64,000 nucleotides of DNA, taken from contig DASWVC010000293.1 in the NCBI GenBank assembly GCA_036401335.1, forward strand, positions 1-64,000. The letters are read 5' to 3'. Origin of the DNA: DASWVC01 sp036401335 (GTDB lineage: Bacteria; Verrucomicrobiota; Verrucomicrobiia; Chthoniobacterales; JAFAMB01). The notes under the pieces were generated by a model that worked only from the letters and a program-made list of their open reading frames with translations, did no database searches and was not told the DNA's origin. Of the stretch, positions 26,450 to 34,495 are shown piece by piece. The translations under genes and the position numbers were made by a program. Positions within the stretch are counted from its first letter, which is position 1. Each line of letters opens with the position of its first letter.

Positions 26450-27312
26450 GCTCCGGCGCCGGCTTTTTCCCGGAACCGGCCTGCGAGACAATCGCGTCGA
26501 AAGCGCTCGAGCCGCTCCAGCAAACGTTCTTCGAGGAGATCAAGGCGATGGCGATCGCTCATCGACGGCTGTGCCGTCGCGATCACCCGGCGGAGTGCGC
26601 GCCTGGCGTTCACCCGGGTTACCCGAGTGTGCTGGCGCAAGAAGAAATCGTTGTCGGGCGGCAACTCAAAAAGACGCGGCAACCGGTGCGGACGGTAACT
26701 AAGTCCGACGGAATCGCACCAATCCAGCCACTTGAACTCGAGAATCCGGTCATCGATGCGTACCGGAACCCACGGATGGCGAAGCGCGTCGGAGACGATC
26801 GCCCCGTGCATTGCTTCCGTAAGAAGCACCTCGCAATCGAGGATTTTGGCAATGACAGTTTCCGGGCTGCCCTGTGGGTCTATGTAACCGATGCCGATGT
26901 CTGTGCAAACGCAGCGCCAGGCGTCGAGGTTATGGTGAAAATGCGGCATAAACGCATATTTGTAGGCTGGGTGCCGCTGAGGTTTAGGGACAAACCGGCG
27001 CGCCAGCATCCCGGGATCGGTGATGGCCAGGTCCACGCTCAGCCCAAGCGCTTCCGCTGACCTCGGGCCACGAAGGCAGTAGACGTGCCACGAAGCATCC
27101 AGCACGGGCGCTTCGCCATAACCCACGCCGGATCCGAAAACTACTTTTTGCGGGTACCTTTCGATTCCGTGTTTTTGGTTAAGGATCGTTCCTATTCCCA
27201 GAAAGACCGTGTCCGCGTCATCATCGAAGCATTCAGGCACAAGGTGGTCCCAAAGCCAGACATTAAGCTCGTCCCCAAAATTCCTGATTGCACTCCAATA
27301 AAATAACCTCAT
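26446..27312 (-). CDS. Polysaccharide pyruvyltransferase-like protein (ExoV-type)
   Basis: 288 aa from the ATG at 27312 (MRLFYWSAIRNFGDELN); an upstream in-frame start adds a poorly conserved 23 residues. The NFGDELN motif near the start, FLGIGTIL, VFGSGVGYG, LRGPRSAEALG and TEAMHGAIVSDALR near residue 190 match PS_pyruv_trans proteins of the succinoglycan ExoV group. These transfer pyruvyl groups from phosphoenolpyruvate to sugars of the repeating unit. It is convergent with wzt, and this is the first of three members of this superfamily in the window. Confidence 0.85.
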   Translation of the reverse strand: MRLFYWSAIRNFGDELNVWLWDHLVPECFDDDADTVFLGIGTILNQKHGIERYPQKVVFGSGVGYGEAPVLDASWHVYCLRGPRSAEALGLSVDLAITDPGMLARRFVPKPQRHPAYKYAFMPHFHHNLDAWRCVCTDIGIGYIDPQGSPETVIAKILDCEVLLTEAMHGAIVSDALRHPWVPVRIDDRILEFKWLDWCDSVGLSYRPHRLPRLFELPPDNDFFLRQHTRVTRVNARRALRRVIATAQPSMSDRHRLDLLEERLLERLERFRRDCLAGRFREKAGAGA

Positions 27313-27444
27313 AGGTCCGGGTGGCACAAGAAAACCGACATCCGCCGGTTGGGCAAGCGCGTAACTTCCGGACAAAAGCATGAAGTCCCGCTACGTTAAG
27401 GAACCGCTGCCGCGTGAACCTTTGCGCACGCCCCGCGTCTGGTC

Positions 27445-28401
27445 GTGAACACTGCTCCGCGCGTCTCGCTCCTCGTGCCGTGTTACAACGCGGGCAAGCA
27501 CCTGCGGGGCCTGGCTGAACAAATTGCGGCGCAGGAACTGCCGTTTGCGGAGGTAATCTGCTACGACGACAACAGCCAGGATGATACCCTTGAGGTGGCC
27601 CGTGACCTGGGCTTTTCCGTTATTGCGGGTGACACAAACCGTGGGGCCGGCTTCGCCCGGAACCGGTTGTGGGAGTCCGCTGCCATGCCGTGGATTCACT
27701 TTCATGATGCCGATGACACGCTAAGTCCGCGGTACCTCGAGAAGCTAGCGGTCTACCTGGGTGAAGAACCAGCGGCCGTCATGTGCGCCTTCCGCAAGCG
27801 TTGGAGCGGTGGCGAGGAAGCAGACCTGGTTTACCGTTACCCTGACGCCGGAACCGAGACGGACTGGATCACGTTTTTTATCCGGCATTTCGTGCACCTG
27901 AATGCCTTCATTTTCCCGACGGAAGCGCTCCAGACGACCGGCGGGTTCGCGGAAGACCTCCGCATCGCGGAGGACCGTGAGTTCCTGGTTCGCGCCGCGG
28001 CAAAAGGGCTGCGGTTTACGTATGTGGACGAATTGCTCGTCGATTGGGTGGTGCACAAAGATTCTACCTTGGGCCGTGCCGCGGAGGCGATTCGGTGGCG
28101 GTACGACGGAATTTTTCTGCGACGTTGCTATGACCTGCTTGATCTACCCCACCGGAAAGCCTTGGGCGAGTATGCCCTGTACCGCGGATGGTGGCTTTTC
28201 TGGACCGGCGTGTACCCGGGAGCGCGAGAAAACATCGAGGTGGCTCAACTGTGCGGGGTGTACCATGCAGACGACGCCAAACTGCTGGAACAACTCTTGA
28301 GCCACACGATCGGCACCCTGCGCTGTTTCGCCCTTAAAAAAGGCTGGGCCCGTCTGAAGGCATGGCTATCCGCTAAACACAGAATGCCCGGCTCTGAATA
28401 A
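27445..28401 (+). CDS. Family 2 glycosyltransferase (pair member B, left arm)
   Basis: 318 aa with a GTG start at 27445. The GT2 fold is complete: VSLLVPCYNAGKHLRGL, VICYDDNSQDDT, GAGFARNRLWESA, and the metal-binding FHDADDT. The catalytic-base region is FAEDLRIAEDREFLVRAA. It is a cytoplasmic enzyme transferring a sugar from a nucleotide donor to the growing repeat unit. It is clearly a paralogue of the gene at 56292-57296, sharing SLLxPCYN, FAExIxYDD and the ED/RD motif spacing. It begins 132 bp downstream of the divergent ExoV-type gene and precedes the third DRRPIGS gene. Confidence 0.9.
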   Translation: MNTAPRVSLLVPCYNAGKHLRGLAEQIAAQELPFAEVICYDDNSQDDTLEVARDLGFSVIAGDTNRGAGFARNRLWESAAMPWIHFHDADDTLSPRYLEKLAVYLGEEPAAVMCAFRKRWSGGEEADLVYRYPDAGTETDWITFFIRHFVHLNAFIFPTEALQTTGGFAEDLRIAEDREFLVRAAAKGLRFTYVDELLVDWVVHKDSTLGRAAEAIRWRYDGIFLRRCYDLLDLPHRKALGEYALYRGWWLFWTGVYPGARENIEVAQLCGVYHADDAKLLEQLLSHTIGTLRCFALKKGWARLKAWLSAKHRMPGSE

Positions 28402-28610
28402 CAGAGGTTAATGTTGTGGGCGCTCCCGGCTCGCAGGCTGGTGCCGGCTCGGCAGTGGTATGCCGTCTGGCATTCAGTTCATCGTCGGCCGCAGCCAAAC
28501 GGCACGTTATTCTCATTATTGAGGTACAAAGGGCATGGCAAACAGGACGAAGACTCATCTCTGAGAAGACGCCGCTTGCCATGTTAGGTGGAGGGGATCA
28601 TGGTCCGGCC

Positions 28611-30470
28611 ATGCCATTTCCAGGTAATTTACGCTTGACACTCGCTTGCATGGTCAGCGTGATCGCTTCCATGCTGTCCGCCTCGGCAGCCGTCGAGTTC
28701 ACGTTGGACGGCGCTGGGTTAGCGACTCTCCAGCATAATAACCAAAATTTTCTGCGTTATTTTCTTGGCCAAACCAAGGGCGATCTATTTGTCTCAGTGT
28801 GGAAGGACGGGGCAGCCAACTCCCAGTACGAGAATCATTCCCAGACTTCCCTGATCGCGCCGGATACGGTGCAGCAGAGTTACCCCTGGGGCCAGGTGAC
28901 GTGCACCTACACGGTCGATGGCGACGTCCTTCGATTTTCGATTCAGGTCGCGAACCAGAGCCAGAACACGTTGAGCGAGGTCCAGTTGGCACTTGCTGAC
29001 ATTCAGTTTCCCGGCCAGGCAACGCCAGCGAACTGGGATAACACGAATCCGCCCGGGACGGACAACTACAAGTCTCCGGCCATCCTGGTGGGCGACTACG
29101 GCTCGGGCACGTTGGCTCTGGTGAACGACGACGTGAACACCCGGGCCTGGACGCAATGGTCTTCCCGGTACTACGGTGCATACCCGCTTCGCGTAAGCTA
29201 CTGGCAGCCGCTGCCGCCCGGCCAGACCAAGGCGTTCACCATCAGCTTGCGCTGGGGAGAATCGGGCGCCAGTCGCGAGCAGCTTGCCGGCGACGTCTTC
29301 GACGCGTTTCAGGAACGCTATCCGCAACAGCTGGATTGGAAGGACCGGCGGCCGATCGGTTCCGTTTTTCTCGCGTCAGCCAACCGGGAGTGGGCTGACA
29401 ATCCCCGCGGCTGGTTTAACGACGCGAACCTGAACATCTCCAGCCCGGACGGCCAAAATTACTTTCAAACGCACCTGTCTTGGCTGGCCGACCAGATTGT
29501 CGGGGAGATGCAGGACATGAATGCCCAAGGTTGCGTGGTCTGGGACATTGAAGGTGAGCAATACCCGCAAGGACTCGCCACGTTCATTGGCAATCCCCTG
29601 TTGCTGCCGCAGATGGCGCCGGAAATGGATCCCCTGGCCGACGCTTTTTTTGCCCGGATCAAGCAGGCCGGGTTCCGCGTCGGGGTCACCATCCGCTGCC
29701 AGCACCTCGTGCCGTTTTCCCAAGGCGGTTATGTTCAGGAAGAGTACCCGAACAACGACGCGATCTTCGACGCCATGGACCAGCGCATCATGTACGCGCA
29801 GCAACGCTGGGGCTGCACGCTTTTTTACTTCGACTCAAATGGCGGCGTGCACGGCTTGTACGACGTCGACATTTTTCGGCGTCTCCGTGCAAAACACCCG
29901 GACTGTCTCCTGATTCCCGAAGCGCAGGACGACTCGTACTACTCCCAGACCGCGCCCTACGAAGAGCTCCGTAAACTGGGTGCGAACCCCGGCACGGACA
30001 TCACCCCGCCCGGCGTGCGTGGACTTTACCCGGGAGCGATCACCGTGATCAACACACCTGAGGGCGACACCGTCGGCCGGCGCGGGGACTTGGTGGCAGC
30101 CGTTCAGCGCGGCGACATTCTGATGTACCGCACCTGGTTCCGCGCCCCTGAATTTTACGATGTGAAGTCCATTTACCAGGAAGGCACCGCAAACGGAGGT
30201 GTCGTTGCTTACAACGACATGTTCCAGGTGAGCGCTGGGAATACCCAGACCCTTGATGTTTTGGCCAACGACTTCGACCTGAACCCTTCGGACCCACCGC
30301 TCAACGTGGTCTCCTGGACCCAGCCGGACATCGGCTCGGTAAGCGTAAACAACAACCAGTTGCAGTTCAGTGCACCCGCAGGAATTACCGGCCAGACGAG
30401 CTTCAGCTACACCATCTCAAACGGCGCGCGATCGGCAACGGCAACGGTAAAGGTTGGCGTTTTTCCGTGA
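28611..30470 (+). CDS. Secreted DRRPIGS-family protein with C-terminal Ig/cadherin-like domain (paralogue 3)
   Basis: 619 aa from the ATG at 28611; an ATG at 28581 is possible. A signal peptide (LTLACMVSVIASMLSASAA) precedes the N-terminal beta-rich domain (about 30-235; WDNTNPPGTDNYKSP). The central DRRPIGSVFLAS domain (about 240-520) has VVWDIEGEQYPQG, APEMDPLADAFF, RWGCTLFYFDSNGG, LLIPEAQDD and GDILMYRTWFR. The last 90 residues form a Big_9/cadherin-type repeat (QTLDVLANDFD; GQTSFSYTISNG; ATVKV), a domain common in adhesins and secreted glycan-active proteins. The enzyme-like middle and adhesive tail suggest a surface protein acting on polysaccharide. The family itself is not recognised. 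Confidence 0.88.
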   Translation: MPFPGNLRLTLACMVSVIASMLSASAAVEFTLDGAGLATLQHNNQNFLRYFLGQTKGDLFVSVWKDGAANSQYENHSQTSLIAPDTVQQSYPWGQVTCTYTVDGDVLRFSIQVANQSQNTLSEVQLALADIQFPGQATPANWDNTNPPGTDNYKSPAILVGDYGSGTLALVNDDVNTRAWTQWSSRYYGAYPLRVSYWQPLPPGQTKAFTISLRWGESGASREQLAGDVFDAFQERYPQQLDWKDRRPIGSVFLASANREWADNPRGWFNDANLNISSPDGQNYFQTHLSWLADQIVGEMQDMNAQGCVVWDIEGEQYPQGLATFIGNPLLLPQMAPEMDPLADAFFARIKQAGFRVGVTIRCQHLVPFSQGGYVQEEYPNNDAIFDAMDQRIMYAQQRWGCTLFYFDSNGGVHGLYDVDIFRRLRAKHPDCLLIPEAQDDSYYSQTAPYEELRKLGANPGTDITPPGVRGLYPGAITVINTPEGDTVGRRGDLVAAVQRGDILMYRTWFRAPEFYDVKSIYQEGTANGGVVAYNDMFQVSAGNTQTLDVLANDFDLNPSDPPLNVVSWTQPDIGSVSVNNNQLQFSAPAGITGQTSFSYTISNGARSATATVKVGVFP

Positions 30471-30558
30471 GATCGCAAATCCCCCAGGGCCGCTCAAGGC
30501 CGTTTGGTAAAGGTTTTTTCCAAACTGACTCGCGGCGGCCCGGCACCGGGGCGGCTTC

Positions 30559-30735
30559 ATGAGCCTGAACTCCTGCGTGCAGCAGACGTTCTCGGGCCTC
30601 GGGACGAGCCTGGGCGGTTACCTGATCATTGACCAGGCGCACCAATCGCTGCGGAACTACGGGCTGATCGGCTGGATTGCCGCCGGAATTGCCATCGGCT
30701 GCATCGGGTTAGCTTCTCCCATGTGCCGACCCGAG
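30559..30735 (+). pseudogene. MFS transporter C-terminal remnant
   Basis: The frame from 30559 encodes about 58 residues resembling the last two membrane helices of an MFS transporter (SLNSCVQQTFSGLGTSLGGY; YGLIGWIAAGIAIGCIGLAS). It then continues into an unrelated, low-quality reading frame with no proper end. Nothing upstream encodes the other ten helices; only 88 bp separate it from the preceding gene. It is a deletion scar rather than a functional gene. Confidence 0.65.
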
Positions 30736-31023
30736 ACCGGGCCAAACCGAAGGCAACCGCGGGGGGGCGATTTCTCAAGCCGTGCCGTTTCCATTGCAAT
30801 CCGTTCAACAAGTGACCCCTTACCTCAGCGGGAGGGGGTATTTGCGCTTCAACCCGGGGGCGTGCCGGCAAGGCTTCGTTTCCCTCTAAACTGCCTTGAT
30901 TCGCTCCGCCTGGGGCGTGCACCTCACAGGCGAGGGCTTTTGCATTCAGAGGGATAACCCCAGGAGAATGCCCTCGCGCGGTCCTCTGATTGGAAGGCAA
31001 AGGACAACCAGGAACCTGAGCCT

Positions 31024-31688
31024 TCAGGTCCGCAGGACGATCTTGCCCCGGGTGTGGCCCTGCTCCAGCTGCTCGAACGCCGCGCGGACGTCCTCCAACG
31101 GGTACGTAGCGGCAATCGGCACGTGAAGGTCACCGGCGGCGATCAGCCCGGCGAGTTCGGCGAGAACCGCAGCGCTCTTCGCGGCGCCACGCCCAACTCG
31201 ATGGCGAGCTGGACGACCACGGAGCCAACGCCGCCTGCGGCGCCCGCCACCGCCACCCTGTCACCCGGCTTCAGGAACACCGCGCGCACCGCCGCATAGG
31301 CCGTGCTCCCGGCGATGGCCAACGACCCGCCGACCTCCCAGGACACCTTCGCCGGCTTGGCCGTCAGGTTCCGCGCTTCCACGATCACGTATTCGGCGTG
31401 GCTGGCGCGCCGGTCGGTGAAACCGATGACCCCGTCACCGGTTGTGAACCCCTCGACCCTGGGCCCGATGTCCGTCACGATCCCGGCCAGATCCGTGCCC
31501 TCGCCCGACGGGAACGTGGCCGGCCATCTCGCGTGCAACCGTCCCTCCCGGACCTTCGCCTCGCCGGGGTTGATCGACGCGGCCTTGACCTTGACCAGCA
31601 CTTCCCCCTGAGCCGGCTCAGGGACCGGCACGTCGGCCACTCGCAGGACGTTGATCCCGCCGTACGTGTCGAATCGCACGGCCTTCAT
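31024..31688 (-). pseudogene. NADPH:quinone oxidoreductase-like gene with internal deletion and frameshift
   Basis: The first 170 residues from the ATG at 31688 are a normal zinc-independent medium-chain reductase (MKAVRFDTYGGINVLRV; GEGTDLAGIVTDIGP; VAVAGAAGGVGSVVVQLAI). After IELG the frame runs out at 31143. The authentic C-terminus (AVLAELAGLIAAGDLHVPI, then FEQLEQGHTRGKIVLRT and a stop at 31024) resumes in a different frame. Roughly 90-100 residues of the second half of the cofactor domain are missing compared with the family's 310-325 aa, so the product cannot be active. Confidence 0.8.
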
Positions 31689-31869
31689 GCTTCCCTCTTT
31701 TCGTGGGGGACGGGGTTAAGGGTGATTGCACCGGTGGGTTCCGCAGTATTGCTCGTCGACATCTTTGTTCCTGTGACGGTTGCGCCAGACGGCTCGAGCC
31801 TGAATTTCCACGGACAAGCAGCCGGCTCACGCGACACTCGCTCGAATGGCGACCCGACGGCCCCTCGCG

Positions 31870-32086
31870 CTCGCCTTGCCGACTCCATAAGGCCGCCCGG
31901 ATAGCAGGTGAGACCGGATCGTGGGCGTTACAAATCGGGCTGGCCCAAGCCAGGTTGTCCGTCCCTCCGCGAGAGGTCGGAAGGATGTGCTCCAGATGGT
32001 ACGGGACCCGGGCGACTTCCTGGGGAGCACGGCAATACTCGCAGCGGCGGCACGCCCGTCCATCATGGCCTGTTTGCTAAGCGTCG
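31870..32086 (-). pseudogene. HNH endonuclease remnant
   Basis: A minus-strand frame without a start codon encodes RACRRCEYCRAPQEVARVPY, then HLEHILPTSRGGTDNLAWAS and PICNAH. The CxxC, the HLEHI...GG...NLAWA core and the CN pair are diagnostic of HNH nucleases. The first Cys of the second zinc pair is Ser, and the sequence after CNAH is not family-like. A stop codon precedes it, and it overlaps the 3' end of the tetR-like gene. It is best read as a gene fragment. Confidence 0.65.
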
Positions 32087-32713
32087 CGATGAAGTCTGTC
32101 GGCCTTTTATCGACCTGATCGACTCCGCGACGGCGTTGCGAACTGGCTCTAAATCGAAGCCTGACCCAATGGCCTGTTCGTCCAACTGCTCGGATAACTC
32201 CTCAAGGCCGAACAAAGCGCGCGGAAAACGCGGGTGGACAATCCGACCAAGTAAAAGTTGTGCTTCTTGCGCACTGACCTCTGGCGACAACCGAAAGGCT
32301 TCTTTCAGGTAAACACTCAATCGTTCATGGGGAATAGAAAGGATCACATCGAAGTACCGGGCCGAACCCTCCGGAAACCGTGCCGCCTCCGCGATGCTCA
32401 AGCGGCACATCTGGATCGTGCGCGCATAAAGCAAGATCTCCAGAAATCGCCCGCAAAACATGACCAAGGCTTCCGAACTGTCACCGGGATAATCGCCAGG
32501 CAGCTTCAACTTGCTGACCAGGAGCCCGCGCACCATGTCGATGACTTTGAGGTACAGCTTCTCCTTGTTCTCGAAGTGAGCGTAGAGGGTGCGCTTGGAA
32601 GTTTCCGCCCGGCTGGCGATCACATCCATTGAAGCGCGCTCGAAACCCATTTCCAGGAACACGTCTTTGGCGACGTGGAGGATGTGCTCGCTCAGTTTGT
32701 CACCGCGCATCAT
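32063..32713 (-). CDS. TetR/AcrR-family transcriptional regulator
   Basis: 216 aa. The N-terminal helix-turn-helix is intact (AKDVFLEMGFERASMDVIAS then RAETSKRTLYAHFENKEKLY), and the C-terminal ligand-binding region resembles the AefR-like/TetR_C groups (MCRLSIAEAARFPEGSARYF). It is divergent from the NmrA-like gene, and the short shared spacer contains an inverted repeat overlapping that gene's start. It therefore probably represses both itself and the NmrA-like gene, responding to an unknown small molecule. The last residues overlap an HNH gene remnant. Confidence 0.9.
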   Translation of the reverse strand: MMRGDKLSEHILHVAKDVFLEMGFERASMDVIASRAETSKRTLYAHFENKEKLYLKVIDMVRGLLVSKLKLPGDYPGDSSEALVMFCGRFLEILLYARTIQMCRLSIAEAARFPEGSARYFDVILSIPHERLSVYLKEAFRLSPEVSAQEAQLLLGRIVHPRFPRALFGLEELSEQLDEQAIGSGFDLEPVRNAVAESIRSIKGRQTSSRRLANRP

Positions 32714-32747
32714 AAGGGCAGGTTACATTTTCCTTGTTCTCATGTAA

Positions 32748-32777
32748 ACGGTACAGTGTAGTATACAGTGTGACCGT
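32748..32777. promoter_or_regulatory. Probable TetR-family operator at the tetR/nmrA divergent promoter
   Basis: The 30-bp stretch begins ACGGT and ends ACCGT (inverted), and contains the direct repeat TACAGTGT twice (32752-32759 and 32764-32771) and an odd-centre palindrome TGTAGTATACA. It lies 35 bp from the regulator start and covers the likely GTG start of the NmrA-like gene, a position where binding would block both transcripts. Confidence 0.5.
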
Positions 32778-33654
32778 TCTTACTACTCCCACCGGAAACA
32801 TCGGTTCGCAGGTCCTTAAGAATCTCCTGGCCGCCAACGCCGCGGTGCGTGTCATCGCGCGTGACCCGGCCAAGCTCGCCCCGGAGGTTCACGGCAAAGC
32901 CGAGATCGTGCAAGGCTCGATTGACGACCAGCAGGTACTGACCCGGGCGTTTGCAGGCGCGGAAAGCGTCTTCCTCATCGTCCCCCCTTCGTTCACGGAC
33001 AAGAACGACACGGAATACTACCTCCGCTTCACCCGACCCGCGTGCCGCGCGGTCCGGAGCCAAGGCGTCAAACGGGTCGTGGGCGTCTCCGTTCTGGGCC
33101 GGGGAACGTCCCTGGCCAAAAACGCTGGCCCGATCACCGCCTCTTTGGCGAAGGGCGAAGAGATCGAGCGCACGGGCGTGGATTACCGCGCCCTCTGGTG
33201 TCCCGCCCTGATGGAAAACATGCTCGGCCAGGCGCAAGCCCTCAAGCATCAAGGGATGTTCTTCATGCCAGCGAGCGGGGACTTCAAGACTCCCCAGGTG
33301 GCTGCGCGGGATGTCGCCGCGAGTGGGGCCAAACTTCTCCTCGACCTGTCATGGACGGGCCAGGGTGGACTCGCCGTGCTAGGGCCGGAGGATTTGTCCT
33401 TCAACGACATGGCCGCGATCATGACGGAGGTGCTCGGCAAACCAATCCGGTTTGAGTCGGTCCCGGCCGACGGCTACAAAGCTCAGCTCATGCAGTACGG
33501 TGCGAACGAGGTTTTTGCCCAGGGAATCGTGGACATGATGGCGGCCAAGGACAAAGGCATGGACAACACCGAACCCCGCACGGCCGAAAATACCACTCCC
33601 ACCGGCTTCCGGCAGTGGTGTGAAGAGGTTCTGAAACCTGCCGTGCTCGGTTAA
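32770..33654 (+). CDS. NmrA-like NAD(P)-binding protein
   Basis: 294 aa if the GTG at 32770 is the start; a TTG at 32734 would add 12 residues and place the operator inside the gene. The Rossmann nucleotide-binding motif is at the very N-terminus (VLTTPTGNIGSQVLKNLL), followed by VRVIARDPAKL, which marks the NmrA/atypical SDR group related to QOR2 and phenylcoumaran reductases. The C-terminal half (FNDMAAIMTEVLGKPIRFE) is typical. It may be a redox sensor or reductase. The divergent TetR-type gene is the likely regulator. Confidence 0.88.
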   Translation: MTVLTTPTGNIGSQVLKNLLAANAAVRVIARDPAKLAPEVHGKAEIVQGSIDDQQVLTRAFAGAESVFLIVPPSFTDKNDTEYYLRFTRPACRAVRSQGVKRVVGVSVLGRGTSLAKNAGPITASLAKGEEIERTGVDYRALWCPALMENMLGQAQALKHQGMFFMPASGDFKTPQVAARDVAASGAKLLLDLSWTGQGGLAVLGPEDLSFNDMAAIMTEVLGKPIRFESVPADGYKAQLMQYGANEVFAQGIVDMMAAKDKGMDNTEPRTAENTTPTGFRQWCEEVLKPAVLG

Positions 33655-33687
33655 CCGGCTAACCACCTGGCATCGGATCCGAATGAT

Positions 33688-33906
33688 TCAACTAAGAAAC
33701 GAAGAGGATGCCTCGAACTCGGCGAATTCATATTTCTGCCCGTGGGCTTCCATCATCGCCCTGGTGCCTTCCTCCATGCCGGGCGTCCGGATGGGTCCGG
33801 GGCTGACTGCGTTGCCCGTGCCGCCCAGCGCCTTGGCCGGCGAGACAGCCTGCTCGATGTTGACCACCTTAGTCGCCCCGTAGTTGGCAACGACAGGCTG
33901 TGGCAT
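33688..33906 (-). pseudogene. Short-chain dehydrogenase C-terminal remnant
   Basis: The frame contains the SDR active-site Tyr-x-x-x-Lys (ANYGATKVVNIEQAV) and the following NAVSPGPIRTPG segment, then an ordinary SDR end (RAMMEAHGQKYEFAEFE). The N-terminal cofactor half is absent upstream on this strand, and the apparent ATG lies in the middle of the fold. It is a fragment of a gene that once encoded about 250 residues. Confidence 0.7.
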
Positions 33907-34099
33907 CGGCCTTGGGAGAAAAGGCCCGCTCGGAAGGCAGCGCCGTCGAGCTCGCCGAGGCGTGCCGGGCGGCGGTCCACGGTCTTGTCAGTCTCAAGCT
34001 GACCTGTCCATCGTTCCCCTCCACCCCGCCTGAAACGCTGTGTCGGCTCCTGCTAGAAAGTTTGGTCGACCATCAGCAAAGATCAACCTGACCTGTACG

Positions 34100-34312
34100 G
34101 TGGTTCATCCCGTACAAAGAAGGTGTGATCAGCGAATCGACGATGCACTCTTGACGCACCTGCCGCCTTTGGGCTGGGAGCACATCCATCTGACCGGCGA
34201 TTACGGCTGGCACCCCAATAAACGGATCGCGAAAGACCCAAAACTTGATTTCACCCCGGTTTACAGCGCCACCCGACGCTTAACGTACGCTATTGTCCGT
34301 TTCGTGCGCTGA
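34100..34312 (+). pseudogene. Tn3-family transposase C-terminal remnant
   Basis: The reading frame contains DALLTHLPPLGWEHIHLTGD then YGWHPNKRIAK, closely matching the conserved last 30 residues of Tn3-family TnpA (LSPLGWEHINLTGDYxW). No catalytic DDE region, resolvase or 38-bp inverted repeats are visible. It marks a former transposon insertion in this decayed stretch. Confidence 0.6.
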
Positions 34313-34495
34313 CCCCTTGATGAACGCCATTGCATGGCGTCGTTTATTACCGTTGAATGCCTAGCAACGACCCCCAGACCCACCCAGTCGGGGAGGTGAC
34401 GAAACAAGCTTCGCCGTTGAGCAGGCGCCATTGAACGCGGCCCGTGGTTTCCAGGCCGGCCTGCAATGCTCGGCGGAACCGCGCGTGGTAAGCCC

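Noticed and set aside
30502..30525. Hairpin GTTTGG...CCAAAC after the third DRRPIGS gene
   Set aside because: The 6-bp stem has a 12-nt loop that contains the T-run rather than being followed by it, so it does not look like a terminator.
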